Source of the DNA: Microcoleus sp. EPA2
GTDB taxonomy: Bacteria > Cyanobacteriota > Cyanobacteriia > Cyanobacteriales > Microcoleaceae
DNA: 64,000 nucleotides
Reading direction: 5' to 3'
Assembly: GCA_020882975.1 (NCBI GenBank)
Contig: JAHRFD010000003.1
Location: 130,732 to 194,731 of the forward strand
Of this stretch, positions 36,385 through 45,364 are shown in pieces; the stretch's first letter is position 1; the number at the start of each line of letters is the position of its first letter. The notes under the pieces were generated by a model. It saw nothing but the letters and a program-made list of their open reading frames with translations. It was not told the DNA's origin and ran no database searches. Both the position numbers and the translations under genes were made by a program.

Positions 36385-36968
36385 AGAATCCGTAAATTTG
36401 CGTTGCTGCCTCATTATAGCTTGAGGACTGATGCGCAAGTAGCCAGAAACCGGGTTTTTACGGGAATTCTTCGTGACAGGCGCAGAAACTCAAAAAAACC
36501 CGGTTTCTCGATCGCTCTTTCCCTCACCCCAATAGTCCGGCAAGGGTTAAAACCCCTGCCTCAAAGCCAAAGTCGTCTGAAGACGACTGAAGAATGAAGA
36601 ACTCATGAGTCCTCTTTGAGAGGACTTTCGCTATGAGACAGGGGTTTGAACCCCTGGCGGACTGTCGGGTAAGCGAAAAGACTCGGTGGACTGACAGCTT
36701 AAGTTGATACACCTTGGTTTCTTAGATGATCGCGGGTGGCCAGAAACCGGGTTTTTACGAAAATTGTTGGTGATATCGCAGAAACTCAAAAAAACCCGGT
36801 TTCTTAGATGATCGTGGGTGGCCAGAAACCGGGTTTTTACGAAAATTGTTGGTGATATCGCAGAAACTCAAAAAAACCCGGTTTCTTAGATTACGGTGCG
36901 CGATCGACTCCCCACGCCACAAAAAATCCTGTCACAATAAAACGAAGACTACCGAATCGACAAAAGAT
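36385..36968. repeat. 82-bp repeats and a composite inverted repeat upstream of the Roco gene
   Basis: One degenerate 82-bp unit at about 36440-36515, two good units from 36740 and 36822, and between them a 130-bp inverted element: arm 36534-36574 (AGTCCGGCAAGGGTTAAAAC...) pairs with 36623-36663, enclosing two smaller perfect hairpins, GTCGTCT/AGACGAC (36572-36587) and GTCCTCT/AGAGGAC (36609-36625). The result could fold as a branched structure. The last 80 bp match 35290-35369 upstream of the gene fragment. Confidence 0.8.
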
Positions 36969-39900
36969 ATGACGCGAGAAGAGTTGTTGCAGTTAATCGA
37001 CAAAGCCGCTGATGAGGGCTCCACAGAATTGGATTTGGCGGGGTTGGGGTTGGAGGAATTGCCGCCGGAGATTGGCAAGTGCACGCAGCTTGAGACGTTG
37101 GTGTTGGGGAAACGGGATGAGGAGAAAGGAGAATTTCTTGGGAATAAGTTAACTGAGTTTCCTGATGCTGTTCTTCAATTAACTAACTTAAAAATACTTT
37201 CGCTTGTTGAAAATCAGATTACCTCCATCCCAGAAGCGATCGGACAACTGTCCAATCTGAGAGACCTTAACCTGAATGAAAATCAAATTACTGAAATCCC
37301 AGAAGCGATCGGACAACTGTGCAATCTGACAGGGCTTTACCTAGGTAACAATCGGATTACCTTTATCCCAGATGCGATCGGTCAACTATCCAATTTGACA
37401 TGGCTTGCCCTCGGTGGCAATCAGATTACCGAAATTCCAGAGGCGATCGGGCAACTGTCTAATCTGACAGAACTTTCCCTGTGGAATAATCAGATAGCTC
37501 AAATCCCAGATGCGCTAGAAAAACTTTGCAAAGCACTCGCCCAACTGTCTAATCTGACACACCTTAACCTCCGTTACAATCAAATCACCCAAATCCCAGA
37601 AGCACTTGTCCAACTTTCCCAACTGAGAGAACTTAACCTCAATAGTAATCAGATAACCGAAATCCCAGAAGCACTTGTCCAACTGCCCAATCTGACACAC
37701 CTTCACCTAGGTAGTAATCAGATTACTCAAATCCCAGATGCGCTAGGAAAGCTTTGCGAAATACTCGTCCAACTACCCAATCTAAAACACCTGGATCTTA
37801 GTAATAATCAGATTGCAAAAATCCCAGATGCACTAGGAAAGCTTTGTGAAACACTCGTCCAACTACCCAATCTCGAAGACCTCGATCTTAGTGATAATCA
37901 GATTGCCCAAATCCCGGATGCGCTAGGAAAGCTTTGCGAAGCACTTGTCCAACTGCCCAATCTCGAACACCTTGACCTCAGTGATAATCAAATTGCACAA
38001 ATCCCAGATGCGATCTGCCAACTGCCCAATCTGAGACAGCTTTATCTCAGTGACAATCAGATTGAACAAATCCCAGATATGCTTGCCCAACTATTTAATC
38101 TGACATGGCTTCAACTCGGTGGTAATCAGATTACCCAAATCCCAGACGCAATCTGCCAACTGTCAAATCTGCAAGGGCTCGGCCTCTATGACAATCAGAT
38201 TACCCAAATACCAGATGCGATCGGTCAACTGTCCAATCTGACAAGTTTTACCATCTTTGAAAATCAGATTACACAAATCCCAGATGCGATCGCCCAACTT
38301 TCACAACTTACAGGACTTGACCTCTGTAACAATCAAATTACCCAAATCCCAGATGCGATCGGTCAACTGTCCAATCTGAAACAGCTTGACCTCAGTAACA
38401 ATCAGATTAAGCAAATCCCTGATGCTATTGGCCAATTGTACAATCTGGAACAGCTTTACTTGGGAAGAAATCAGATTGAAACTATTCCTGAATGCTTGGA
38501 AACACTGCCAAAACTTCTAAAATTAGACCTCCGATACAATCCCCTGCCCATTTCTCCAGAACTTCTAGGGGGGGCTGGAAAGTACGAAGGCTTCAGCACT
38601 CCCGCCGCCATCTTCAACTACCTGCGCCAACTCCGCAGCGGCGAAGTCCTCCCCCTCAACGAAGCCAAAGTCCTCCTCGTCGGCCAAGGAAGCGTCGGCA
38701 AAACCTCCCTGATCAACCGCCTCACCCACAACCAATACAACCCCAACGAACCCCAAACCGACGGACTCAACATCATAGACTGGCAAATTACAGTCAACAC
38801 CAAACCCGTCAAACTCAACGTCTGGGATTTCGGCGGACAAGAAATCTACCACGCCACCCACCAATTTTTCCTCACCAAACGCAGCCTCTACCTCCTCGCC
38901 TGCAACTGCCGCACCAGCGAAGACGAAAACCGCCTCGAATACTGGCTGAAACTGATCGAAAGCTTCGGCGACGCCTCCCCCGTCATCCTCGTCGGCAACA
39001 AGTGCGACGAACAACCCCTGGATCTCAACCGCAAAGCCTTGCGCGACAAATATCCCAACATCAAAGCGATTATCGAAACCTCCTGCCAAAGCGGCACCGG
39101 CATCGACGAACTCCGCAGCGCCATCCACACCGAAATCTCCCAACTCAAAGAAGTCTACGATCTTTTGCCGCTAAGCTGGTTCCAAGTCAAGCAGCGCCTG
39201 GAAAACCTCGATAAAGATTTCATCAGCATCAGCGAATACGCCAGCATCTGCGGCAAAGAAAATATCTGGGAAGAAACCGACAAAACCCAACTACTCGAAC
39301 TGTTGCACAATCTGGGCATTGTCCTCAACTTCCGCGAACACCCCATCCTGCAATCCACCAACATCCTCAATCCCCACTGGGTGACAGAAGGCATCTATGC
39401 CCTCCTCAGCGATGAGGCACTCAAAGTCAAAACTAAAGGAATTCTCACCTACGCAGAACTCAGTCGCATCCTGGACTCAACTAAATATCCCAGCCACCGT
39501 TACAATTGCCTCACCGAGTTGATGGGCGAATTTCAACTCTGTTTCCCCCTCAGCCATTGCCACGCGCCGACTTTCCTCATCCCCGGCATTTTGCCGAAAG
39601 AAGAACCGGAAAACACCGAACTCGAAGGCGAAACCCTGGAATTTCAATATCACTACCGCATCCTCCCCGACAGCATCCTCTCGCGTTTCATCGTCCTGAT
39701 GCACGAGAAAATCCACAACTGCACCCACTGGCGCACGGGGGTAATGCTGGAGTACACGGAAGGCGCGGAGGTGTACAATATCGCCCGAATTAAATCTGAC
39801 CCGGAAGATGAGAAAATCTTTATTGCCGTCAGCGGGCGGGAATCGACGCGGCGTTCTTTTCTGAGTTTAATTCGCGATACTTTTACTAAAATCCACAATT

Positions 39901-40610
39901 CTTTTGCCAATCTGGAGATCAGTCAATGGGTGCCGGTTCCGGGTTATCCCGATGCCGATCCGCTGGATTACGAGGAGTTGCTAGGATTGGAGGAGATGGG
40001 CGAGACTAAGGTGCGGGTGGGGAAACTTAAAAAGAGTTGGGATTTGCGGCCGTTGTTGGATGGATATGAGGCGATCGAACTTCGGCGCATGAGGAAAATG
40101 GGCGATGAAAAATACGGCAGAGAATATGATGACTTGGTAGATATTGCTAAACTAGCTGTTAGTAGACCTATTATTAATAAAGCCGAAGCAAAAATGACTC
40201 AAAATTCTTCTGAAACCAACCACTTTCAAGGTGCTTTTCTAGGTGCTAACTTTTCCGGCAATATCGGCGGTTCGTCGAACAGTGCCGAAGTTGGCAATCA
40301 ATCCGTGCAAAACAATAACGCCAATACGGCAGAACTGCTAAAACTAATTTCATCGATGCGTGAAACCGCCGCGCAGTTTCCCGAAGATATTCGCGAGGGG
40401 ATAATTATTGATATTGAAGATGTCGAATCCGAAATTAAGAAACCAGAGAAGGAAAGAAATCCAGCTAGATTAAAGAAAAGTTTAAAAGCTATTGCAGCGA
40501 CGGCGGCTGCGATCGGAGTTGGTATTTCAGGTGCTGTTGACTTGGCTAATAAGACGATCGATCTAGGTGAAAAAGTAGGAATCGAAATTCAGCTACCGCC
40601 AGCCCCCTAA
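36969..40610 (+). CDS. Leucine-rich-repeat Roco GTPase (LRR-Roc-COR)
   Basis: A 1213-residue protein. Residues about 20-525 hold some 19 leucine-rich repeats of 23 residues (LSNLxxLxLxxNQITxIPDAIGQ); four carry a 7-residue insert (KLCEALV). A Roc GTPase domain follows: P-loop VGQGSVGKTSL near 570, DFGGQEIYHATHQFF near 619 and GNKCDE near 676. A COR dimerisation domain spans about 740-1070. The last 130 residues have a Gly/Ser/Asn-rich linker (GANFSGNIGGSSNS), charged helices and a hydrophobic helix (IAATAAAIGVGISGAV). The ATG at 36969 is chosen because the gene fragment at 35370 shares it. Roco proteins sense through the LRR and signal through the GTPase; ligand and output here are unknown. 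Confidence 0.93.
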   Translation: MTREELLQLIDKAADEGSTELDLAGLGLEELPPEIGKCTQLETLVLGKRDEEKGEFLGNKLTEFPDAVLQLTNLKILSLVENQITSIPEAIGQLSNLRDLNLNENQITEIPEAIGQLCNLTGLYLGNNRITFIPDAIGQLSNLTWLALGGNQITEIPEAIGQLSNLTELSLWNNQIAQIPDALEKLCKALAQLSNLTHLNLRYNQITQIPEALVQLSQLRELNLNSNQITEIPEALVQLPNLTHLHLGSNQITQIPDALGKLCEILVQLPNLKHLDLSNNQIAKIPDALGKLCETLVQLPNLEDLDLSDNQIAQIPDALGKLCEALVQLPNLEHLDLSDNQIAQIPDAICQLPNLRQLYLSDNQIEQIPDMLAQLFNLTWLQLGGNQITQIPDAICQLSNLQGLGLYDNQITQIPDAIGQLSNLTSFTIFENQITQIPDAIAQLSQLTGLDLCNNQITQIPDAIGQLSNLKQLDLSNNQIKQIPDAIGQLYNLEQLYLGRNQIETIPECLETLPKLLKLDLRYNPLPISPELLGGAGKYEGFSTPAAIFNYLRQLRSGEVLPLNEAKVLLVGQGSVGKTSLINRLTHNQYNPNEPQTDGLNIIDWQITVNTKPVKLNVWDFGGQEIYHATHQFFLTKRSLYLLACNCRTSEDENRLEYWLKLIESFGDASPVILVGNKCDEQPLDLNRKALRDKYPNIKAIIETSCQSGTGIDELRSAIHTEISQLKEVYDLLPLSWFQVKQRLENLDKDFISISEYASICGKENIWEETDKTQLLELLHNLGIVLNFREHPILQSTNILNPHWVTEGIYALLSDEALKVKTKGILTYAELSRILDSTKYPSHRYNCLTELMGEFQLCFPLSHCHAPTFLIPGILPKEEPENTELEGETLEFQYHYRILPDSILSRFIVLMHEKIHNCTHWRTGVMLEYTEGAEVYNIARIKSDPEDEKIFIAVSGRESTRRSFLSLIRDTFTKIHNSFANLEISQWVPVPGYPDADPLDYEELLGLEEMGETKVRVGKLKKSWDLRPLLDGYEAIELRRMRKMGDEKYGREYDDLVDIAKLAVSRPIINKAEAKMTQNSSETNHFQGAFLGANFSGNIGGSSNSAEVGNQSVQNNNANTAELLKLISSMRETAAQFPEDIREGIIIDIEDVESEIKKPEKERNPARLKKSLKAIAATAAAIGVGISGAVDLANKTIDLGEKVGIEIQLPPAP

Positions 40611-40843
40611 ATAAGTTTTGCAAGACTTACGCATCAGCCCACAGAAACTGACTTTAGTACCTAATTTGTGGGTAACAACCAAGGATTTTCGTCAAAAACC
40701 CGGTTTCTGACGCCCGCCCTCAGCTTCCAGCCCCGATCGCCCTGGGCGCATTTTCCGGCGATCGCCCCTCACCCCGCCCAGAATTGCCTCAAATCAGTTA
40801 AAGTAAGAAAAAGAAGCGCAAGTAACCTCACATTCGAGCGACA

Positions 40844-41485
40844 ATGGCATCCTCTTCCTCTGTAGCAGTTCGCGAACTCCCTCTATTTCCGTTGCCGGAA
40901 GTGGTTCTATTTCCCGGTAGGCCGCTCCCGCTGCAAATCTTCGAGTTTCGCTATCGAATCATGATGAATACGATTCTGGAGAGCGATCGCCGTTTCGGTG
41001 TACTCATGTGGGACCCCAACCAAAATAAAGTCTCCGCTGTCGGCTGCTGCGCCGAAGTCATTCACTGTCAGCGACTCCCCGACGATCGCATGAAAATTAT
41101 GACTCTCGGACAACAGCGCTTCCGAGTCCTCGACGCCGTTCGGGAAAAGCCCTACTTAGTCGGTCTAGTAGAATGGATCGAAGACGAACCGCCCCAAAAA
41201 GACCTCAGATCCTTAAGTCAAGATGTCGAACAACTGCTTCGCGATGTAGTTCGACTTTCTAGCAAATTAATGGATCAGCCGATCGACCTACCAGAAGATA
41301 TTCCCAGCTTGCCCACAGAGTTGTCCTATTGGGTAGCTAGCTACCTTTATGGCGCAGCCACGGAACAGCAAACTCTTTTAGAATTGCAAGATACTGCTGC
41401 TAGATTGGAACGCGAAACAGAAATTTTAACTTCTACTCGCAATCACTTAGCCGCTCGGACTGTACTTAAAGATACACTCAAGTAG
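40844..41485 (+). CDS. Lon-substrate-binding-domain protein
   Basis: A 213-residue protein with only the N-terminal (LAN) domain of Lon protease: RELPLFPLPEVVLFPGRPLPLQIFEFRYR is the signature, and there is no ATPase or protease part. Stand-alone LON-domain proteins may bind unfolded substrates or act as adaptors; the function in cyanobacteria is not established. From memory, such a gene often lies close downstream of rpsJ in cyanobacteria, which would make the 34.9-40.8 kb block an insertion. Confidence 0.88.
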   Translation: MASSSSVAVRELPLFPLPEVVLFPGRPLPLQIFEFRYRIMMNTILESDRRFGVLMWDPNQNKVSAVGCCAEVIHCQRLPDDRMKIMTLGQQRFRVLDAVREKPYLVGLVEWIEDEPPQKDLRSLSQDVEQLLRDVVRLSSKLMDQPIDLPEDIPSLPTELSYWVASYLYGAATEQQTLLELQDTAARLERETEILTSTRNHLAARTVLKDTLK

Positions 41486-41649
41486 TCCCATTATTGTAGG
41501 TGCTAGGGCCTAGCTAATCGAAAATTAGTATCTGAAAGGATTTCTTCATTCTTCCTGAAGCCACCCTCGCCCTTCGACCCTTCGACTACCCTGGCCCAAC
41601 CGCTGAGTGTCAGGGTCGAAACACCTTCTTCCCTCTTTGTTGGGCCCGA

Positions 41650-42291
41650 TTAAACTTGTCGCACACAAAACTGTATAGCACCGCTGAAAATTGCCCCCTT
41701 TAAGTTGGCTCCTTCCAAATTGGCACCGCACAAAAAAGCCCCACTAAGATTAGCGCCCTCCAAGTCAGCTTCTCTCAAATCAGCACCATGAAGATTCGCT
41801 TCATATAACAGAGCTCCTCTCAAGTTAGCCTTTTGCAAATTTGCTCCCCTTAACTTCACATCAGTTAAATTCGCGGAACTCAAATTAGCCCCCTCTAAGC
41901 AAGAATCTATTAAGTTTGCTTCGATGAGATTTGCACCTCGCAAGAATGCACCAGTCAAGTTGACACCGATCATTTTCGTGTCGCTCAAGTTGGCTTTTTG
42001 CAGGTTTGCCTCAACCAAATCAGCCCCTGTTAATCTCGCAAATGTTAGATCTGCTCCGCTGAGGTTTGCCCAACTTAATTGAGTCATCAGTAGGCAAGCG
42101 TTCTTGAGGTTTGCTCCTATTAAGTTGGCCCAACTTAAGTCTGCTAAAGATAAATTAATCTCTTTCAAATTAGAACACGCCAAATTAATATGACTTAGGA
42201 AAGCTTCGCTCAAAGCAGCTTCTTTTAAGTTGATTTCATGAAAATTTCTTTCCCCGGCAGCATATCGCTTCAGAAGTTCATCTGCATTCAT
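41650..42291 (-). CDS. Pentapeptide-repeat protein
   Basis: A 213-residue protein. After about 15 residues the chain is built from A(N/D)LxX pentapeptides (ANLKEINLSLADLSWANLIGAN..., ANLTDVKLRGANLQKANLRG...), roughly 36 units, which fold into a right-handed quadrilateral beta helix. No signal peptide or other domain, so probably cytoplasmic. Function unknown; such proteins are abundant in cyanobacteria. It lies leftward, upstream of nothing obvious, 54 bp from the pheA stop. Confidence 0.9.
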   Translation of the reverse strand: MNADELLKRYAAGERNFHEINLKEAALSEAFLSHINLACSNLKEINLSLADLSWANLIGANLKNACLLMTQLSWANLSGADLTFARLTGADLVEANLQKANLSDTKMIGVNLTGAFLRGANLIEANLIDSCLEGANLSSANLTDVKLRGANLQKANLRGALLYEANLHGADLREADLEGANLSGAFLCGANLEGANLKGAIFSGAIQFCVRQV

Positions 42292-42344
42292 TTTGCTAGC
42301 CTCTTAACTTTAATACTTGAAAAAATTGTACTACTTACAGTATA

Positions 42345-43265
42345 CTACAGTACACTGTAACACCCAAATATTTTTAAAGTTTCAGTGTAGGTCTTTAGCT
42401 CTTCCAATGCCGATCGCACCACTGCGTGGCAGGCATTAGCTTCAACATCCATAAAGAAAATATATTCTCCGAGCGATCGCTTAGTCGGCCTAGATTCAAT
42501 CCGACTCAGATTAATCCCGCGACTGGCAAATACTTGTAAAGGCTTGACCAGCGCTCCCGGCATATTGGCAGGCACGCTAAAAGCTAGGGAAGTATGGGTG
42601 CAATTAGACGGCGAACTATCCAGGATCAACTTACCAGCGGATTTGGTGATGGATTTAGTTGATGGGGGATGCACGCCTATTTCTACATTGTCCAGTTCTT
42701 CAACTTCCTTACCGAGTATCCAAAATCGAGTGTAATTGTCGGGATAATCATTAATCGGATGAGCTAACACTGGCAAATTATAAATTTGAGCCGCTCTGGG
42801 CGCAGAAATCACCGCCACACTTTTATCCTCCAGGTAATCCAAGGATTCCGTGGTTGAATTCGCCGGAATTAACTGAGCCGATGGGATAAATTTCCCCAAC
42901 CACGATTGACACTGGGCTAGAGCTTGGGGGTGAGAATAAACTTTTTGAATCTGATTAAAGTTTTCAGCTTTTGAGATTAGGGCGTGGGAAATTGGCAAAA
43001 CTAAGGCGTGTTGAATTCGGAGTCGATCGAGTCGCCACAGCGTGTCTAAGGTGACAGTAACACTTCCTTCGATCGAATTTTCCACGGGTACAACTGATAA
43101 ATCAACCAGCCCTGTGGCCGATGCCTCTAGAGCCTGGGATATGGTTGCATAAGGATACAGGGTGCATTCCCAGTTAGTTTCTTGGCTCAACCACTGAACA
43201 TAAGCCAGAGCGGCTGTTTCTGCATTGGTTCCGACTGGGCCCAGATGTGCGATCGAAATTTTCAT
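42345..43265 (-). CDS. pheA: Prephenate dehydratase
   Basis: A 306-residue enzyme that converts prephenate to phenylpyruvate in phenylalanine synthesis. The periplasmic-binding-like catalytic domain has VVPVENSIEGSVTVTLD near residue 58 and the TRF motif in NYTRFWILGK near 180. A C-terminal ACT domain has GALVKPL and SRIESRPTKRSLGEYIFF, the GALV and ESRP motifs that bind phenylalanine, so feedback inhibition is expected. No chorismate mutase domain is fused. Stand-alone leftward gene. Confidence 0.95.
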   Translation of the reverse strand: MKISIAHLGPVGTNAETAALAYVQWLSQETNWECTLYPYATISQALEASATGLVDLSVVPVENSIEGSVTVTLDTLWRLDRLRIQHALVLPISHALISKAENFNQIQKVYSHPQALAQCQSWLGKFIPSAQLIPANSTTESLDYLEDKSVAVISAPRAAQIYNLPVLAHPINDYPDNYTRFWILGKEVEELDNVEIGVHPPSTKSITKSAGKLILDSSPSNCTHTSLAFSVPANMPGALVKPLQVFASRGINLSRIESRPTKRSLGEYIFFMDVEANACHAVVRSALEELKTYTETLKIFGCYSVL

Positions 43266-43413
43266 AGTAGGGAATTTTACCTAATTGTGGCTACATAGCA
43301 GACAGGGACAAATCTGTGTTCCTCCCAGATAGCAGCAGCAAGTAAAATCCGAAAATTAGCGCCGTATCTGGGAAACTTTTATCCGTTATTTCTCGGATGA
43401 CATTACTCGTTGC

Positions 43414-43427
43414 GTGACATATGTCAC
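43414..43427. promoter_or_regulatory. CRP-type operator candidate
   Basis: GTGACATATGTCAC is a perfect 14-bp palindrome with GTGA-N6-TCAC spacing, the core of CRP/SyCRP1 sites. It lies 60 bp upstream of the DUF1997 gene start, with AT-rich sequence between that could hold a -10 box. The regulator is not identified in the window. Confidence 0.5.
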
Positions 43428-43487
43428 TGGAAAAGGGTTATAGTTTATTAAGATATGGTTACGACTCCTCTAATTTGATATCGTCTC

Positions 43488-44066
43488 ATGTATATCCGGT
43501 TTAATGCTTGCCAATCAGTTGAGATCGCCGTACCAGAGGAACGGGTTCCCATTCAACACTATCTGCGTCAGCCCAAGCGACTTGTAAATGCTCTAGTCGA
43601 TCGCAGTCGCACTGAGCAGTTAAGTGATGAATGTTTTCGGCTCAAAATGCGGCCGTTACAATTTATGATGCTGAGCATTCAACCCACGGTAGACATGAGG
43701 GTGTGGGCGCTCTCCGACGGCACAATCAATTTGGAGTCTGTCGCCTGTGAGATTCTAGGTGTCGATTATATCAACGATCGCTTTGCTCTCAATCTCAAAG
43801 GACAGTTGTCACCGCATCAAAGTGGCGGGGGGACATATCTGAAGGGAAAAGCGGATTTGGAAGTACGAGTAGAGCTGCCACCACCTTTGTGGCTTACTCC
43901 CAAACCAATTCTAGAAGCAACGGGTAACGGTTTGCTCAAGAGCGTACTGCTTAGTGTCAAACAACGATTGATGTACCAATTACTTTTCGATTATCGCCGA
44001 TGGGCTGGTAACGCAACTGAAGTCCTGTTAACCGATAGCCCCACAATCTTATCTTTAGAAGGGTAA
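43488..44066 (+). CDS. DUF1997 protein
   Basis: A 192-residue protein of the DUF1997 family, conserved in cyanobacteria and plant plastids. YIRFNACQSVEIAVPEERVPIQHYLRQPKRLVNAL is the usual N-terminal block, with CFRLKMRPLQFMMLSIQPTVDMRV and PPPLWLTPKPILEATGNGLLKSVL further on. No membrane segment. Molecular function is unknown. A CRP-type palindrome lies just upstream. Confidence 0.85.
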   Translation: MYIRFNACQSVEIAVPEERVPIQHYLRQPKRLVNALVDRSRTEQLSDECFRLKMRPLQFMMLSIQPTVDMRVWALSDGTINLESVACEILGVDYINDRFALNLKGQLSPHQSGGGTYLKGKADLEVRVELPPPLWLTPKPILEATGNGLLKSVLLSVKQRLMYQLLFDYRRWAGNATEVLLTDSPTILSLEG

Positions 44067-44079
44067 ACCTGATTCTTCT

Positions 44080-44103
44080 GGAACAGGCTGTTTGGCCTGT
44101 TCC
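44080..44103. terminator. GGAACAGGC palindrome between convergent genes
   Basis: GGAACAGGC (44080-44088) pairs with GCCTGTTCC (44095-44103) across a 6-base loop, 13 bp after the DUF1997 stop and 26 bp from the stop of the convergent FHA gene. Copies at 44727-44748 and 51455-51481 show it is a dispersed palindrome; here it could end transcription in both directions. Confidence 0.55.
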
Positions 44104-44128
44104 ACACCAGCCTGTTTGTTGCAGATGT

Positions 44129-44566
44129 CTAATCAAGATCGATTTGAGTCAAGGCACCATCTTCATCATCCTCAATGATTCCGTGACGGAAAGGAGAATC
44201 TATTTGCTTCTGTGGAGAAGTTTGATCCTTTTGCTCAGGGCGCGATGGCTGTGGTGGCAGATTCGTCGCACCTACTCGAATGCGGATAGAAGGTCCAGAA
44301 TTGCCCAAACGAATCGTCATCCCGTCCACCACCAAGGCTTGAGTGATGGATTGGTCATTGATGTAAGTGCCATTAGCGCCAAAATTAATAATTTCCCAGC
44401 CAAAGGGATGGTTCCACAACTCGACGTGGTGGCGAGAAACAACAGCACTGTAAATAATTACATCATTGTCGTTCGATCGACCGATCCGAACCACTGATTC
44501 GGAGTCAAAAGACCAACTTTGAACTGGGACTGATTGGATAGGATGAAGTAGGGTTAAGGTAATCAC
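44129..44566 (-). CDS. FHA-domain protein
   Basis: A 145-residue protein with one forkhead-associated domain (about residues 1-98), which binds phosphothreonine peptides. VVRIGRSNDNDVIIYSAVVSRHHVEL contains the GR and SxxH motifs, and NFGANGTYIND the NGT motif. The C-terminus is polar and acidic. The start is GTG. It is a close paralogue of the FHA domain at 44797-45282, with the same opening (LTLLHPIQSVPVQSW against LTLLHPLQSIPVRSW), indicating tandem duplication. Confidence 0.85.
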   Translation of the reverse strand: MITLTLLHPIQSVPVQSWSFDSESVVRIGRSNDNDVIIYSAVVSRHHVELWNHPFGWEIINFGANGTYINDQSITQALVVDGMTIRLGNSGPSIRIRVGATNLPPQPSRPEQKDQTSPQKQIDSPFRHGIIEDDEDGALTQIDLD

Positions 44567-44796
44567 TGATCTTACAGAAATTTAGGCATAAATCCAAAGC
44601 CTTGTACTTGACCTGGGCTAGTACAAAGCGACGCGGAGCATAAACAGGAAACCTCAGCGCCAGCCAGTTTAGTGGTACATTGACGCGATCTATTAGACAT
44701 CTCCCATCTCCAGAAAAGCCAGCTTTGAACAGGCTGTTTGGCCTGTTCCACCATAATTTCTGGAAATATCGACCATCATACACTGACTTCATAGGA

Positions 44797-45282
44797 TTAT
44801 TCAGCAGCATAATCGCGATTATTCTCCGCCTCCGTTAAATCATCCTCTTCCTTAGAAATGCCAATTTCTGTTTCTTCGGGAATCGGAATCGTGACGACTT
44901 GCGCCACTTCTAAAGGAGCATAAATTGCTTTAGTATCCCTCGGACTGACGTTAATTTTTTCGACCTGGACAGAGGGCGGATTGGGGACAAAGTTGATTTG
45001 AATTTTCGGCCCGGAGCGAGCCAAATGAACGATCAGACCGTCCACAATGGGAATGCTCGCGATCGGTTGACCATCGAGGTAAGTGCCATTGGTGCCTAAA
45101 TTAATCAATTCCCAGTTTTTCCCCGATCGCCGCAATTCTATGTGGCGACGAGAAACCACCGCACTGAAAAGAACTACGTGGCTTTCTGTCGATCGCCCTA
45201 TGCAGACGACCTCTTCGTCTTCAAAGGTCCAACTGCGCACGGGTATAGACTGGAGTGGATGTAGCAAGGTCAGCTTAATCAC
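44797..45282 (-). CDS. FHA-domain protein, tandem paralogue
   Basis: A 161-residue protein with one FHA domain: VVCIGRSTESHVVLFSAVVSRRHIEL and NLGTNGTYLDG hold the conserved residues. The C-terminal 55 residues are acidic and repeat-free. The open frame extends upstream to 45498 across the end of the next gene, but that part is an out-of-frame reading of it. I place the start at GTG 45282, the position matching the GTG start of the paralogue at 44566. Confidence 0.82.
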   Translation of the reverse strand: MIKLTLLHPLQSIPVRSWTFEDEEVVCIGRSTESHVVLFSAVVSRRHIELRRSGKNWELINLGTNGTYLDGQPIASIPIVDGLIVHLARSGPKIQINFVPNPPSVQVEKINVSPRDTKAIYAPLEVAQVVTIPIPEETEIGISKEEDDLTEAENNRDYAAE

Positions 45283-45364
45283 ATTGGCATCAGTGAGTTT
45301 TGGTAGAGCGATTCTTGATGCGATTTTAGATTTTAGACTTTCTTTCGCCCAATCCAAACTCGAT

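Noticed and set aside
38492-39214. 240-codon frame overlapping the Roco GTPase domain
   Set aside because: Arg/Pro/Gln-rich shadow frame of the Roc domain coding sequence.
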